A stretch of DNA of 64,000 bases from JACKDW01 sp964621785. GTDB taxonomy: Bacteria; Myxococcota_A; Polyangia; Nannocystales; Nannocystaceae. Shown here piece after piece: positions 41,970-50,485 of this stretch. Where the stretch lies: contig CAZUPD010000006.1 in NCBI GenBank assembly GCA_964621785.1, forward strand, positions 62,001-126,000, written 5' to 3'. The number at the start of each line of letters is the position of its first letter. Position 1 is the first letter of the stretch. The position numbers and the translations under genes are program-made. The notes under the pieces are model-generated. The model was not told the origin of the DNA. It worked only from the letters and a program-made list of their open reading frames with translations, and made no database searches.

Positions 41970-44900
41970 TTGGCAGCTTTGAAACACGCGTGCTCGATCC
42001 GTACACAGGCTGTTGCGCTGCTTGCCTTCCTCGGCATGTTTGGGCTCGCTGGTATCGTTCACGCTGCGACCTTCGAACCTGCGGAGGCATCGGATCCAAC
42101 CTCGACCACCGGAACGTCGACTGCGGGACCTGAATCGGTCGCGGATCCCCCGACGACGGAAGAACCGACATCCGACTCCGAAGACTCGCCCGACGTGGTG
42201 TCTACGACAGCTGACGTCGTCGGAGAGGTGGACGAGACAGCCGAGACATCGCCCGACTCCGGTCCGGGATCCACGACCGTCGGCGTTCCCGGAGAGCTGG
42301 GTGAAACACCGGAAACACCGTCGGACTCCGGTCCGAAACCGAGTACAACGACGGTACCGGCGAGCCGCGACCCCGTTGGCGATGCGTTGGTCGCCCGCGC
42401 CGATGCGATCCAAGCCCTCCTCACCAACTCGCTCAGCCTCGAGGTCGATGCCCGTGCGCTGCTCGAGCTCGACCTCAACGCCCCGTACGCACACGCTTGG
42501 CTGACGGCGGTCGCCGCTTCAAGTGGCGACGCGACTCCCGATCAACTTTCGTTGACCGCCGCACAAGCACGCTTTTTGGCGGCTTGGCGTGCGTTTCATG
42601 CCCTCGATATCGGTCGGCGGCAGGCACTTGTCAAAGCCCACAACGATGCCCGGGCCGCGGCGGGGTATCGACCACAGGACCTCGCGTCGTTGCGGACGCA
42701 GTTGGTCGCCACCCAAACCGAGTTTAAGAAATTTCGCGACTTCATCGCCGGTGACTTGTCGGCCGAAGTCGACATCACCCCCTCGCTGCTGATCGACGTT
42801 GGCCACCCGATTGCCCTGAACGACCTCACCCTCGAACAGGCGATGGCCTATGCCGCCGTACCGGGGCGTTCGCTTATCAAAGAGTTGGAGGCTGCGCGCA
42901 CGTCTTTGATGGTTCTTCGACTCCACTACGCCGGCCTCGATCGCGAGTCGAAACAGCGGCTGCACACGCGTTACCTCGAAACCCCGGCAGCCGATGTTGC
43001 GCCGTCGGTCGAAACGACGCCCGAGGATGCCGAACTGAGTGCGGATGAGGCTGAGCAGGCTCGCGATCAGGCGTTGCGCGCTGCGGCGGCCGCCAATACG
43101 GATGAACTGCGAAAACTCGAGGAGGCCCGGGCCACGCTCCTCGGGTTGCAGGCGACCGTCAGCCAGGTCGAAGCTGCCCTCGGTCGCAGTCGCAAGCAGC
43201 GGGTCACCGATCGCAAGGCCGTGTCGGCACTGACGGTAGCGAGCGAGGAAATCGAAAACATGTCGCCCCTCGATGGCGACCCGACGCCGGCAGCGGGGGC
43301 TCTCCTGCCGCGTGCTCGCTCCCTGTACGAAGAGGCATGTACAGCGTTTGCAGCGGACCTCGAGGCGATTCAATCGGCCGACTCTGAGCTCCCAGATATC
43401 GCCTCGACCCTCGCACAAATCGACCCTTTGTTGTTTGAGGATGAACGGCTCGCCGCCTTGCGGTTGGAACTTCGCCGACGGTTTGAGGCGGTACGGGCCC
43501 GCGAGATCGCAGACCGATGGGAGCGCTTGGGTGAGCGCCAGGCGGACATCACCGCGATCAACCGGGTCCGCCAGGAAATGTTGAGGCGCGCACCGTCTGC
43601 CCAGCGTGTCTCTTTGAACAGCTTTGGCCGGACCGGGCGCGAGGAGGCCCGGCTCGAGGTCAGGCACCTGCTCCTCGACCTTCGCTACTGGACGCTGGCC
43701 CTCCCACGGCGGGCGCGAAACATCGGCTCCGAAGTGCTCGGCTCACCGGTCGCCGTCGCCAAGGGGGCCCTCACCCTGATTTTTGCCGTGTTTTTGTTCA
43801 TCGCTTGGAGACGGCGCGCACCGAGGTTTGTCGAGGGGATGGCGAGTTGGTCGAAGACCGAACCGATGAGTATGACCAAGCGCGTGTTTGGGCCCATGCT
43901 GCGCTACGCGCCCTACGTCCGCCTCTCCCTCGAGTGGATGGCCCTGGTCTACTTGCTGTTACAAATACTTGGTCGTCGCGCCCAAATCCCCGGGGTCGAC
44001 ATGCTGTGGCAGATCGCAGCCTGGATCCTTGGAGGTGTCGCCGTGATTCGCCTCCTGCACGCCATGGCCTCCGAGTCGCGCTACCGCCGACGTGGCGATC
44101 CTACCGCGGTGTTGCGTCTGCGTTCGCTGCGATTGGTCGGTCTGTGTGCAACCGGCGTTGGCCTGTTTTTGTCCGTCACCGCCACCACCGTCGGGCGCGG
44201 GACGATCTACGCGTGGATGGTGTCGACGTTTTGGATCCTCGCGATTCCGATCGCCCTGTTACTCACGGCGTGGTGGCAGCCGGTGATCCGCAGACGCCTG
44301 CGAGAGATGTCCCTCGATTCGGGACTGGTGCGCTGGGTCCTGCGGACGGAAGGTGGCTTACGAGGATTTATCGCGGCCGGCGTGGGTGGGGTCTACCTGT
44401 TTATCAGCGGCTCCAAGCGTTTCATTGTTCGTCGCGCCTCGCGGTTTGAGATCACCCGCCGGGTCCTCGCCTATCTCGTCCGCCGCGAAGTGGCCAAACA
44501 GGCGTTGCGCGACGACAACCAACTGACCGACATCGAGGCGAAGGCGGCCACGCTCCTCGACCCCTCCTATGCCAGCCCTCCCGAAGCCCTAGTCGAAGGT
44601 CCATTTCGTCAGGCCATCGAGGACTTGCAAGCACAACAATTCACCGATCGGGTCACGATTCGTGCGCTCGTCGGCGAAGCTGGAGCGGGCAAGACAACAG
44701 TTGTAAACCTCTTGTCGCAAAAGACACCCAACTCGCTTGTGGTGGCGTGTCCCTACGACGGGTTTGATGCACTTCTCGGTCGATTTGCCGAAGTACTTGA
44801 GCTCGAAGTGACGCCTGAAACGGCCGACGCTGCAGTCCAACATGCACTCCGGGCACATCGCCTGATTGTTGTCGACGACGCCCATCACTTGGTGCGCCCG

Positions 44901-45584
44901 ACAATTGGTGGCCTCGCCCAACTCGATCGACTTTTGGCCTTCTCGCGGCAATCGCTTCCCGGGACGAGTTGGGTGTTGGTGATCGGCGATCCGATGTGGC
45001 AGTTTGTCTACCGGGCACGGGCCGAGGGGGCGGTTTTTGACACCATGGTCGAACTCCCCCGGTGGGATGAAGCGCAGATCGGGGCACTTCTTCGCGCCCG
45101 CTCCAAAGCCGCCGGATTGGTACCGACGTTTGATGGTCTCGAGGTCCCGCGCCAAGCGACCGACGACGATGATCTGACCGAACACGAACGCCGCGAGCAG
45201 GGGTACTACCGGATTCTTTGGGACTATGTCGATGGCAACCCGGCGGTTGCGCTGCACTGGTGGCGGCGCTCGCTGTTTGCCGACAGTGACGCCCGCGTGG
45301 TGGTTCGACTGTTTCACCCCCCGCGGTTTACAGCCCTCGATGCACTACCTTCGTCGGTTTACTTCACACTTCGTGCCCTGGTTCAACTCGATGGGGCCAT
45401 GCGGTCCGACATCATGCAATCGACCCAACTCCCGGCCGCGGAAATCGAGGACGCCCTGCGCTTTGTTGCCGCGCGGGGATTCACCGAGGTTCGTGACGGT
45501 CGTTTGTACCTCACCCGCGACTGGTTCCGCGCGGTCACTCGAGTGTTGTGGCGGCGCCATCTCGTGATCCGGAGGCCACTATGA
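41970..45584 (+). CDS. Multi-pass membrane protein with periplasmic coiled coil and cytoplasmic P-loop ATPase
   Basis: 1,204 residues from a TTG. A signal sequence (AVALLAFLGMFGLAGIVHA) precedes a Ser/Thr/Pro/Glu linker and a long Ala/Glu/Arg helical periplasmic part (~140-580) with coiled-coil stretches. About six hydrophobic helices follow at ~587-810 (VAKGALTLIFAVFLFIAW, WMALVYLLLQILG, IYAWMVSTFWILAIPIALLL). A cytoplasmic AAA-like domain has Walker A GEAGAGKTTV near 903 and Walker B LIVVDDAHHLV near 966, with an Orc/ExeA-like helical lid (DGNPAVALHWWRRSLF). The C-terminus is winged-helix-like. The stop overlaps the start of an MscS gene (ATGA), so the two proteins are made together. The layout recalls MscK-like proteins with the channel moved to a separate gene. 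Function unknown. Confidence 0.85.
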   Translation: MAALKHACSIRTQAVALLAFLGMFGLAGIVHAATFEPAEASDPTSTTGTSTAGPESVADPPTTEEPTSDSEDSPDVVSTTADVVGEVDETAETSPDSGPGSTTVGVPGELGETPETPSDSGPKPSTTTVPASRDPVGDALVARADAIQALLTNSLSLEVDARALLELDLNAPYAHAWLTAVAASSGDATPDQLSLTAAQARFLAAWRAFHALDIGRRQALVKAHNDARAAAGYRPQDLASLRTQLVATQTEFKKFRDFIAGDLSAEVDITPSLLIDVGHPIALNDLTLEQAMAYAAVPGRSLIKELEAARTSLMVLRLHYAGLDRESKQRLHTRYLETPAADVAPSVETTPEDAELSADEAEQARDQALRAAAAANTDELRKLEEARATLLGLQATVSQVEAALGRSRKQRVTDRKAVSALTVASEEIENMSPLDGDPTPAAGALLPRARSLYEEACTAFAADLEAIQSADSELPDIASTLAQIDPLLFEDERLAALRLELRRRFEAVRAREIADRWERLGERQADITAINRVRQEMLRRAPSAQRVSLNSFGRTGREEARLEVRHLLLDLRYWTLALPRRARNIGSEVLGSPVAVAKGALTLIFAVFLFIAWRRRAPRFVEGMASWSKTEPMSMTKRVFGPMLRYAPYVRLSLEWMALVYLLLQILGRRAQIPGVDMLWQIAAWILGGVAVIRLLHAMASESRYRRRGDPTAVLRLRSLRLVGLCATGVGLFLSVTATTVGRGTIYAWMVSTFWILAIPIALLLTAWWQPVIRRRLREMSLDSGLVRWVLRTEGGLRGFIAAGVGGVYLFISGSKRFIVRRASRFEITRRVLAYLVRREVAKQALRDDNQLTDIEAKAATLLDPSYASPPEALVEGPFRQAIEDLQAQQFTDRVTIRALVGEAGAGKTTVVNLLSQKTPNSLVVACPYDGFDALLGRFAEVLELEVTPETADAAVQHALRAHRLIVVDDAHHLVRPTIGGLAQLDRLLAFSRQSLPGTSWVLVIGDPMWQFVYRARAEGAVFDTMVELPRWDEAQIGALLRARSKAAGLVPTFDGLEVPRQATDDDDLTEHERREQGYYRILWDYVDGNPAVALHWWRRSLFADSDARVVVRLFHPPRFTALDALPSSVYFTLRALVQLDGAMRSDIMQSTQLPAAEIEDALRFVAARGFTEVRDGRLYLTRDWFRAVTRVLWRRHLVIRRPL
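45571..45583 (+). promoter_or_regulatory. Ribosome binding site and ATGA coupling for the MscS gene
   Basis: GGAGG at 45571-45575 lies 5 bases before the ATG at 45581, within the end of the upstream gene whose TGA (45582-45584) overlaps that ATG. Confidence 0.85.
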
Positions 45585-46546
45585 GGTTTGAGCTCGCTCC
45601 CCGTACTCGCCAAATCCTCTGTGCTGGCTGGTTGATCCTCGCATGTTTCTGGCCCCGGGTTGCATGGGCCGAGCCGGAAGTCAGCGGTGAAACCATTGAC
45701 CAGTTCGCCAATCTCATCCGGTGGTCGGGTGTGATCACGTCGGTGTTTGTGATCGCGGGAGCGTGGCTCACCCTGCGGTTGTTGCAGGGTTTTGTCCAAA
45801 GCCTCAGTGAACAGTTTGCCAACTACCGGCTTCTACTCGCCAAAACTGCCACCTTTATCCAGTTCACAATCTACGTGGGGACTGGCTTTGCCGTCATCTT
45901 CTTAAGTTTTCGGATCGACAACAAGGTCCTTGCCCTGATTGGTGGGACAGCGGCGGTTTCCGTCGGTTTTGCTGTCAAGGATGTTGTGGCTTCGTTTATC
46001 GCCGGTATCATGATTATGATCGACCGGCCGTTTCAGGTTGGCGACCGCGTCAGTTTTGGTGGCGAATACGGGGACATCACCGCAATCGGTTTGCGTTCGG
46101 TACGGATGCAAACACTTGACGACAATACGGTGACGATTCCAAATAACAAGTTCATCAATGATATCACCTCCAACGGCAACTACGGGGCCTTGGATATGCA
46201 AGTTGCGATGGTCTTTTTCATCGGTATCGATCAGGATGTCGATGGGGCCTGTCGCATTATAAAAGAAGCGGCCCTCACCTCGCGCTACGTCTATCTCGGC
46301 AAGCCCGTCGCGATCGCGGTGAGACAGGTGCTCGAAGATGGCTACGCGGCGGTCAAGCTCACTTGCCGAGCCTACGTGCTCGATACCCAATACGAGGTCA
46401 TTTTCCAGACCGACGTCAACCTCCGAGTCCTCCGGGCCATGCGCGAGGCAGGGATCCGCGGGCCAGCTGTGCTGCATCGCGACTGGCATGGGATTCAGTC
46501 CGACAGTAGGGAAATGGCAGCTCTCAAACAGCCTGCTCCCGAGTGA
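45581..46546 (+). CDS. MscS-type mechanosensitive channel
   Basis: 321 residues. A signal-like N-terminal helix (ILCAGWLILACFWPRVAWA) is followed by two helices (~45-65, ~80-105) and the pore-lining TM3 with GGTAAVSVGFAVKDVVASF, then IAGIMIMIDRPFQVGDRVSF and the beta domain VRMQTLDDNTVTIPNNKFIN, all matching MscS. The C-terminal alpha/beta domain runs to ~305. An ordinary MscS is about 286 residues, so this is near standard. Inner membrane; opens to release ions and small solutes. Translational coupling to an ATPase-bearing membrane protein suggests gating or assembly controlled by nucleotide, which is inference. Confidence 0.93.
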   Translation: MRFELAPRTRQILCAGWLILACFWPRVAWAEPEVSGETIDQFANLIRWSGVITSVFVIAGAWLTLRLLQGFVQSLSEQFANYRLLLAKTATFIQFTIYVGTGFAVIFLSFRIDNKVLALIGGTAAVSVGFAVKDVVASFIAGIMIMIDRPFQVGDRVSFGGEYGDITAIGLRSVRMQTLDDNTVTIPNNKFINDITSNGNYGALDMQVAMVFFIGIDQDVDGACRIIKEAALTSRYVYLGKPVAIAVRQVLEDGYAAVKLTCRAYVLDTQYEVIFQTDVNLRVLRAMREAGIRGPAVLHRDWHGIQSDSREMAALKQPAPE

Positions 46547-46604
46547 GAGAAATTTAACATGCCTGTCCTTTGAGACATGAAATCTATCATCATATCTGTC
46601 TGAT

Positions 46605-46644
46605 TGAGCATGTCAAACGTTTTAAAATGAGCATGTCAAATGTT
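46605..46644. promoter_or_regulatory. Tandem 17-bp operator-like direct repeat
   Basis: TGAGCATGTCAAACGTT at 46605-46621 and TGAGCATGTCAAATGTT at 46628-46644 differ at one position and start 23 bases apart, near two helical turns. They sit in the 289-base AT-richer gap between the MscS gene and the Cys-rich lipoprotein gene (start 46836). This spacing fits a dimeric regulator bound on one face of DNA. No promoter was assigned. Confidence 0.65.
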
Positions 46645-46835
46645 ACCTCCTCTGTAACCACATGGGCGCGGTGGTTGCGCAGGTCCACATGGTCGAAATC
46701 TTGTTCGGTGGACTTGCCGGAGCTTCGCGTGAAGCGCCGGGTAGACCTTCGACGAGCCGGCTGCCTCAGACCTGATGCTAGGCGCCATATACGCCTCGTG
46801 ATTTGACAATGTTCAAGACCGTGTATCCTGACGAT

Positions 46836-48407
46836 ATGGTGGCTATTCAAAAAACGAGTGTGGCTTTTTTGTGTTCGATTGCGCTTCTCCAGGCTTGCGG
46901 CGGGAGTGAGGACTCCACGGACACGAACGACACGACAACACAACCTACGACAACGTTACCGGAGACGACTGACCCGAGCACAGCTACAGAAGCTTCGGGG
47001 TCCGACTCCGAACCGACTGGCGGGTCGGAATCGGGAGAGACAACAGCAGGGCCGGATGTTTGTGGCGACGGAGTCATCAGCGCGACGGAAGAGTGCGACG
47101 ATGGCAATATGGTTGACGATGATGATTGTACCAACAATTGTACGAACCCTGTATGTGGTGACGAGATTGTTCAAAGCAATGAAGAATGCGATAATGGTTC
47201 GAGCAATAGCAACGATGCGGACTGCACATCTTCCTGTTTGTTGAACATTTGCGGAGATGGAGCTGTTCACGCTTCAAACGAAGAGTGTGACAATGGGAGT
47301 GAGAACGGCATGGGGAAGGCGTGCAACGCCAGCTGCCTTCTCAATGTCTGTGGTGACGCGGACGTCGGCCCCGGCGAGACCTGCGATGATGGCAACTTGA
47401 TGCCCGGTGACGGGTGCAGCGACAGTTGCGTGGACGAAGAATGCGGGAATGGCATCGCCGATCCCCAAGAGGAGTGCGACGACGGGCAAAACGGGGACCA
47501 AAACGATGGCTGTACAGATCTCTGTACAGGCCCAGCTTGCGGCGATGGTTGGTTGCAAGATGGCGAAGAGTGTGACCTCGGCAATGACAATAGCAATTCC
47601 TTTGAGTGTACATCGATGTGTACCAACGCGATCTGTGGCGATGGGTTTGTGTGGATGAATAACGAGGAGTGCGACGACGGCGCCGACAATGCGAACACCA
47701 ACGCCTGTAAATCCGACTGTACTCTGAATGTTTGCGGAGACGGCTTCCAAGGCCCGAGCGAAGGCTGCGACGATGGCAATCAAGTCAACGAGGATGGCTG
47801 CACCAACGCGTGTAAGCTCGCGTCGTGTGGGGACGGCTTCCTCCAAGAAGGTGAAGAGTGCGACGAGGGCGAAAACAACAGCAACAACGGAAACTGCAAG
47901 CTCAACTGTACGCAACAGGAATGCGGTGACTCATTTGTCGGGCCTGGTGAGCAATGCGACGATGGCAACACCGTCAACACGGATGACTGCGTCATGTGCA
48001 GCAACGCGAGCTGTGGCGACGGATTTGTCCTGGAGGGAGTCGAAGAGTGCGACGACGGGAACAGCGTCAACGACGACACCTGTAACAACAATTGTGAGCT
48101 CACGTTCTCGCAGTGCTTAGAAAGCTCGTTCGGAGTCAACTCCGGAGATCCTTGGGTCATTTGTTCAATCGACAGCAACTCGGCCTGGGTTTCGGCAAAC
48201 AATGGAGGAACGTACCAAGCCCTCGCCATTTGCAATTTCCTTGGATTCTCAACTCTGTCACAATGGGGAGGCACCTGCGGTAATGTCTGCGGTTATTGCC
48301 AAGGAGCGACGAGTTGTTCAAACCACGGTAATATGACTTTCGACGGAAATGGTGACTCCAACTTCCCGAATTTGGCAACCACTGTTCACTGGTTGTGTAC
48401 GAACTAG
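46836..48407 (+). CDS. DUF4215-type Cys-rich repeat lipoprotein
   Basis: 523 residues from the ATG at 46836, which gives the lipoprotein signal FLCSIALLQACGGS; ATGs or TTGs upstream would add a leader. A Thr/Asp/Ser/Glu linker (~20-80) precedes eleven repeats of about 31-33 residues, each with the form CGDG(x)...EECDDGN...DxCxxxC, i.e. the Myxococcus Cys-rich repeat (DUF4215/TIGR02232). A distinct C-terminal domain (~425-523) with six or more Cys (SQCLESSFGVNSGDPWVICS ... GNVCGYCQGATSCSNHG) ends the protein. Function of these surface proteins is unknown; disulfide-rich adhesion or cell-cell contact is a guess. The base composition is more A-rich than in neighbours. Confidence 0.9.
   Translation: MVAIQKTSVAFLCSIALLQACGGSEDSTDTNDTTTQPTTTLPETTDPSTATEASGSDSEPTGGSESGETTAGPDVCGDGVISATEECDDGNMVDDDDCTNNCTNPVCGDEIVQSNEECDNGSSNSNDADCTSSCLLNICGDGAVHASNEECDNGSENGMGKACNASCLLNVCGDADVGPGETCDDGNLMPGDGCSDSCVDEECGNGIADPQEECDDGQNGDQNDGCTDLCTGPACGDGWLQDGEECDLGNDNSNSFECTSMCTNAICGDGFVWMNNEECDDGADNANTNACKSDCTLNVCGDGFQGPSEGCDDGNQVNEDGCTNACKLASCGDGFLQEGEECDEGENNSNNGNCKLNCTQQECGDSFVGPGEQCDDGNTVNTDDCVMCSNASCGDGFVLEGVEECDDGNSVNDDTCNNNCELTFSQCLESSFGVNSGDPWVICSIDSNSAWVSANNGGTYQALAICNFLGFSTLSQWGGTCGNVCGYCQGATSCSNHGNMTFDGNGDSNFPNLATTVHWLCTN
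47049..48104 (+). repeat. Eleven tandem Cys-rich protein repeats
   Basis: Tandem coding units of roughly 93-99 bases, each beginning with a TGYGGNGAYG-type stretch for CGDG and containing GAGTGCGACGAYGGC-type codons for ECDDG. Sequences have diverged, so the repeat is at protein more than DNA level. Confidence 0.85.
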
Positions 48408-48419
48408 AACGTGTTCGCT

Positions 48420-48452
48420 CGGCGGTGCTCCGAGGCACTCGCCGGGCATTTT
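48420..48452 (+). terminator. Rho-independent terminator candidate after the DUF4215 gene
   Basis: Stem CGGCGGTGC (48420-48428) with GCACTCGCCG (48435-48444), one bulged base, 6-base loop, then TTTT at 48449-48452. It begins 13 bases after the stop. Confidence 0.65.
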
Positions 48453-48526
48453 CGTTGCACACTCACTGAAAGTCGCCGGGTAGGGAGGCGCGACGCGATC
48501 ACTCGTACCCACACGAACTCATGGCT

Positions 48527-48596
48527 GCGAAGGGTCGCGGATGACCGGGGTTGGGGCGGGCGCGACGAGACCGGCGAAGGGTCGCGGATGACCGGG
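48527..48596. repeat. Two identical 23-bp direct repeats 47 bases apart
   Basis: The 23 bases starting GCGAAGGGTCGCGG at 48527 recur exactly at 48574-48596. Both lie in the 269-base gap between the DUF4215 gene and the convergent P450 gene. No known mobile-element ends were recognised; a recent local duplication or a regulatory pair is possible. Confidence 0.85.
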
Positions 48597-48676
48597 CACG
48601 GACGCGTTCACGAGCTTGTCCAAGGGAACCCTTGGGTGCGTTGCGGGGACGAGCACGCCCAATGATTCCTATGTAT

Positions 48677-50017
48677 TTACAAGTTTTTGCCAGAGCCTTG
48701 GCACGCGGATTCGTTGCAGGGGACCCACCAAAGTTGTGTGTCACCGGGTAGCCGCGTTGCTGGAAACCAGTTGCAACGCGGTGGCGCAAGCCCTCGACGG
48801 GAGGGTTTGCGGCCTGCATCTGCCATCACCTTGGCCACTGCGACAAGCACGTGTGCGACTTCGAGGTGCGCGAGGTGCATCCCGAGGCAGGTGTGTGGTC
48901 CACCGCCGAATGGCGCGATTTGAGGTGGACCGGTCGGCGCATCCGGAGCGAGCCACCGCTCGGGTCGCAATACATGGGGATCGGGGAATATCGCAGGATC
49001 GCGGTTGAGCAGGTGGAGCGAAAAAAACAGTCCCCGGCCGGCTTCCACGGTTCGACCTCCGAGCTCGATCGGCTCGGTCGTGCGCCGGAGCATGACTGTG
49101 GCGGGAGTGTACATTCGCATGACCTCGCGCCCGAGCGCGACGGTAAACGGTACCTTGGCCAACTCGGTCGGGCGTTGCGGTGCGCGCTCGACCGCCGTGG
49201 CTTCTTCGACCAATCGCGACCACATCTCGGGATGTTCGGCCAACTCGAGCAGCGCCCAGCTGATGGTGGTGGCCGAGGTCTCGTAGCCGGCCAATACCAA
49301 CAGTCTTAAACTCGGGACCAACTCGTCAATAGCGAGTTGCTGCCCATCCTCGTCCTCCCCGTGTGCCAGTGCCCCAACCACCGTGTCGCGAATGCCTTCG
49401 GCCCGGCAGTGGCGGATAACCTTGGCCAGTTCGTTGTCGAGCCAGGCCCGAGCCTTGCGACTGCGCCAGGAAAACGGCCAAGGCAGGCGACCGCCGCCGA
49501 ACATCATGATACGGAACTTCTTTGCCCACAGGTTCAGTGCCTCGGGCTCAGCCCCAATCAGTCGGAAAATGACGGAGAGCCCTAGCCTGCGGGTGTCCTG
49601 CGCGACCGCACAGGTGTCGGCAGTTGCCCAGTGTTCGAGCATTCGCGCGGTCTGTTGTGCGATCATTGCCCCTGCCGCCGACACATCGAGCTCGCTGCGA
49701 CGAAATGGTCCACCCATGGCCTTACGCATCCGCCGATGCTCGCTGCCATCCATGCCCATGAGGGTCCCGCGGAGTACGGGACCGGTCTTTTCATTCAGGA
49801 TGTCCGAAGAGACTCGTTTGTTCTGCATCAGCTCGTAGGCGATATCACTGCGATTGACAACGAGCAGCTCCTCGCCGCCCATATCGATACGGAAGAAGTC
49901 TCCGTATCGCTCGTGAGCCTCGCGCATGAAGCTCGGCATGTCTCGCATCATCCGGTGCAGATGCCCGAGCAACGGCACGCGGCCCGGGACCATGGGAAAT
50001 ACATCGTGATCGCTCAT
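48677..50017 (-). CDS. Cytochrome P450
   Basis: 446 residues from an ATG with AAGGAA 6 bases upstream. The I-helix has LAGYETSATTISWAL (oxygen-binding Thr), the K-helix GREVMR is the ExxR motif, and FGGGPHTCLGMHLAHLEV near 395 is the haem Cys loop. The N-terminus VFPMVPGRVPLLGHLHRM has no membrane anchor, so it is a soluble bacterial monooxygenase. It needs ferredoxin or flavodoxin partners, none of which lie nearby. Substrate unknown; fatty acids, sterols or a secondary metabolite are possible. Confidence 0.95.
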   Translation of the reverse strand: MSDHDVFPMVPGRVPLLGHLHRMMRDMPSFMREAHERYGDFFRIDMGGEELLVVNRSDIAYELMQNKRVSSDILNEKTGPVLRGTLMGMDGSEHRRMRKAMGGPFRRSELDVSAAGAMIAQQTARMLEHWATADTCAVAQDTRRLGLSVIFRLIGAEPEALNLWAKKFRIMMFGGGRLPWPFSWRSRKARAWLDNELAKVIRHCRAEGIRDTVVGALAHGEDEDGQQLAIDELVPSLRLLVLAGYETSATTISWALLELAEHPEMWSRLVEEATAVERAPQRPTELAKVPFTVALGREVMRMYTPATVMLRRTTEPIELGGRTVEAGRGLFFSLHLLNRDPAIFPDPHVLRPERWLAPDAPTGPPQIAPFGGGPHTCLGMHLAHLEVAHVLVAVAKVMADAGRKPSRRGLAPPRCNWFPATRLPGDTQLWWVPCNESACQGSGKNL

Positions 50018-50485
50018 CGCGTGTTCCTTCTGCTCGCGTGTTGTTTCACGCAGAAGATTTGTCGAGGTTGGGTTTCATGAAAAGCAGTTGCCGTGGGGCA
50101 CCTAGCGACCCGATTCTAGGTGGTATTGTGGTTGACGCTACTGCCAATTTTGCTGTTTGGGTCGGACATTTTCGGCCAAACTTGGGGGGCGCGGTCCACG
50201 AGTGTTTTTGTTACTTCGGTGCCGGTGTCTGGCGCCAACCAAAATATGTCTCATTAGACATATAATCAAATCTAGATCACGCAAACCGCAGGATCCTGCG
50301 GCGTGTCCCGCCGCCGATGGCGAGGGTCACACGGTCCCGAGGTTCCAAGCTCGTTACGAGAAAAGCACAGCGAGCGCCCATGCGAGTCGGCGCCGAGCTT
50401 CGGGAACTCGGATCCTCCGGGCGGATTCATGGGTCCGCGAGTCGGTAGGCGCAGACTGTCGACAGTCGGTCGCGAGCCGTGACGG
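50018..50485. other. 468-base intergenic region
   Basis: Upstream of the P450 gene and downstream of the MopE-repeat lipoprotein gene (both minus strand), so it should contain the P450 promoter. It is AT-richer near 50250-50285 and carries the 16-bp palindrome CCGCAGGATCCTGCGG at 50286-50301. Frames crossing it look like chance. Confidence 0.55.
50286..50301. promoter_or_regulatory. Perfect 16-bp palindrome
   Basis: CCGCAGGATCCTGCGG, fully self-complementary, next to an AT-rich stretch about 270 bases upstream of the P450 start. Candidate operator; no factor assigned. Confidence 0.45.

Noticed and set aside
42519..43667. Minus-strand frame of about 380 codons opposite the membrane ATPase gene
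   Set aside because: Arg/Gly/Gln-rich mirror with no domains; the plus-strand frame continues through with signal, helices and P-loop.
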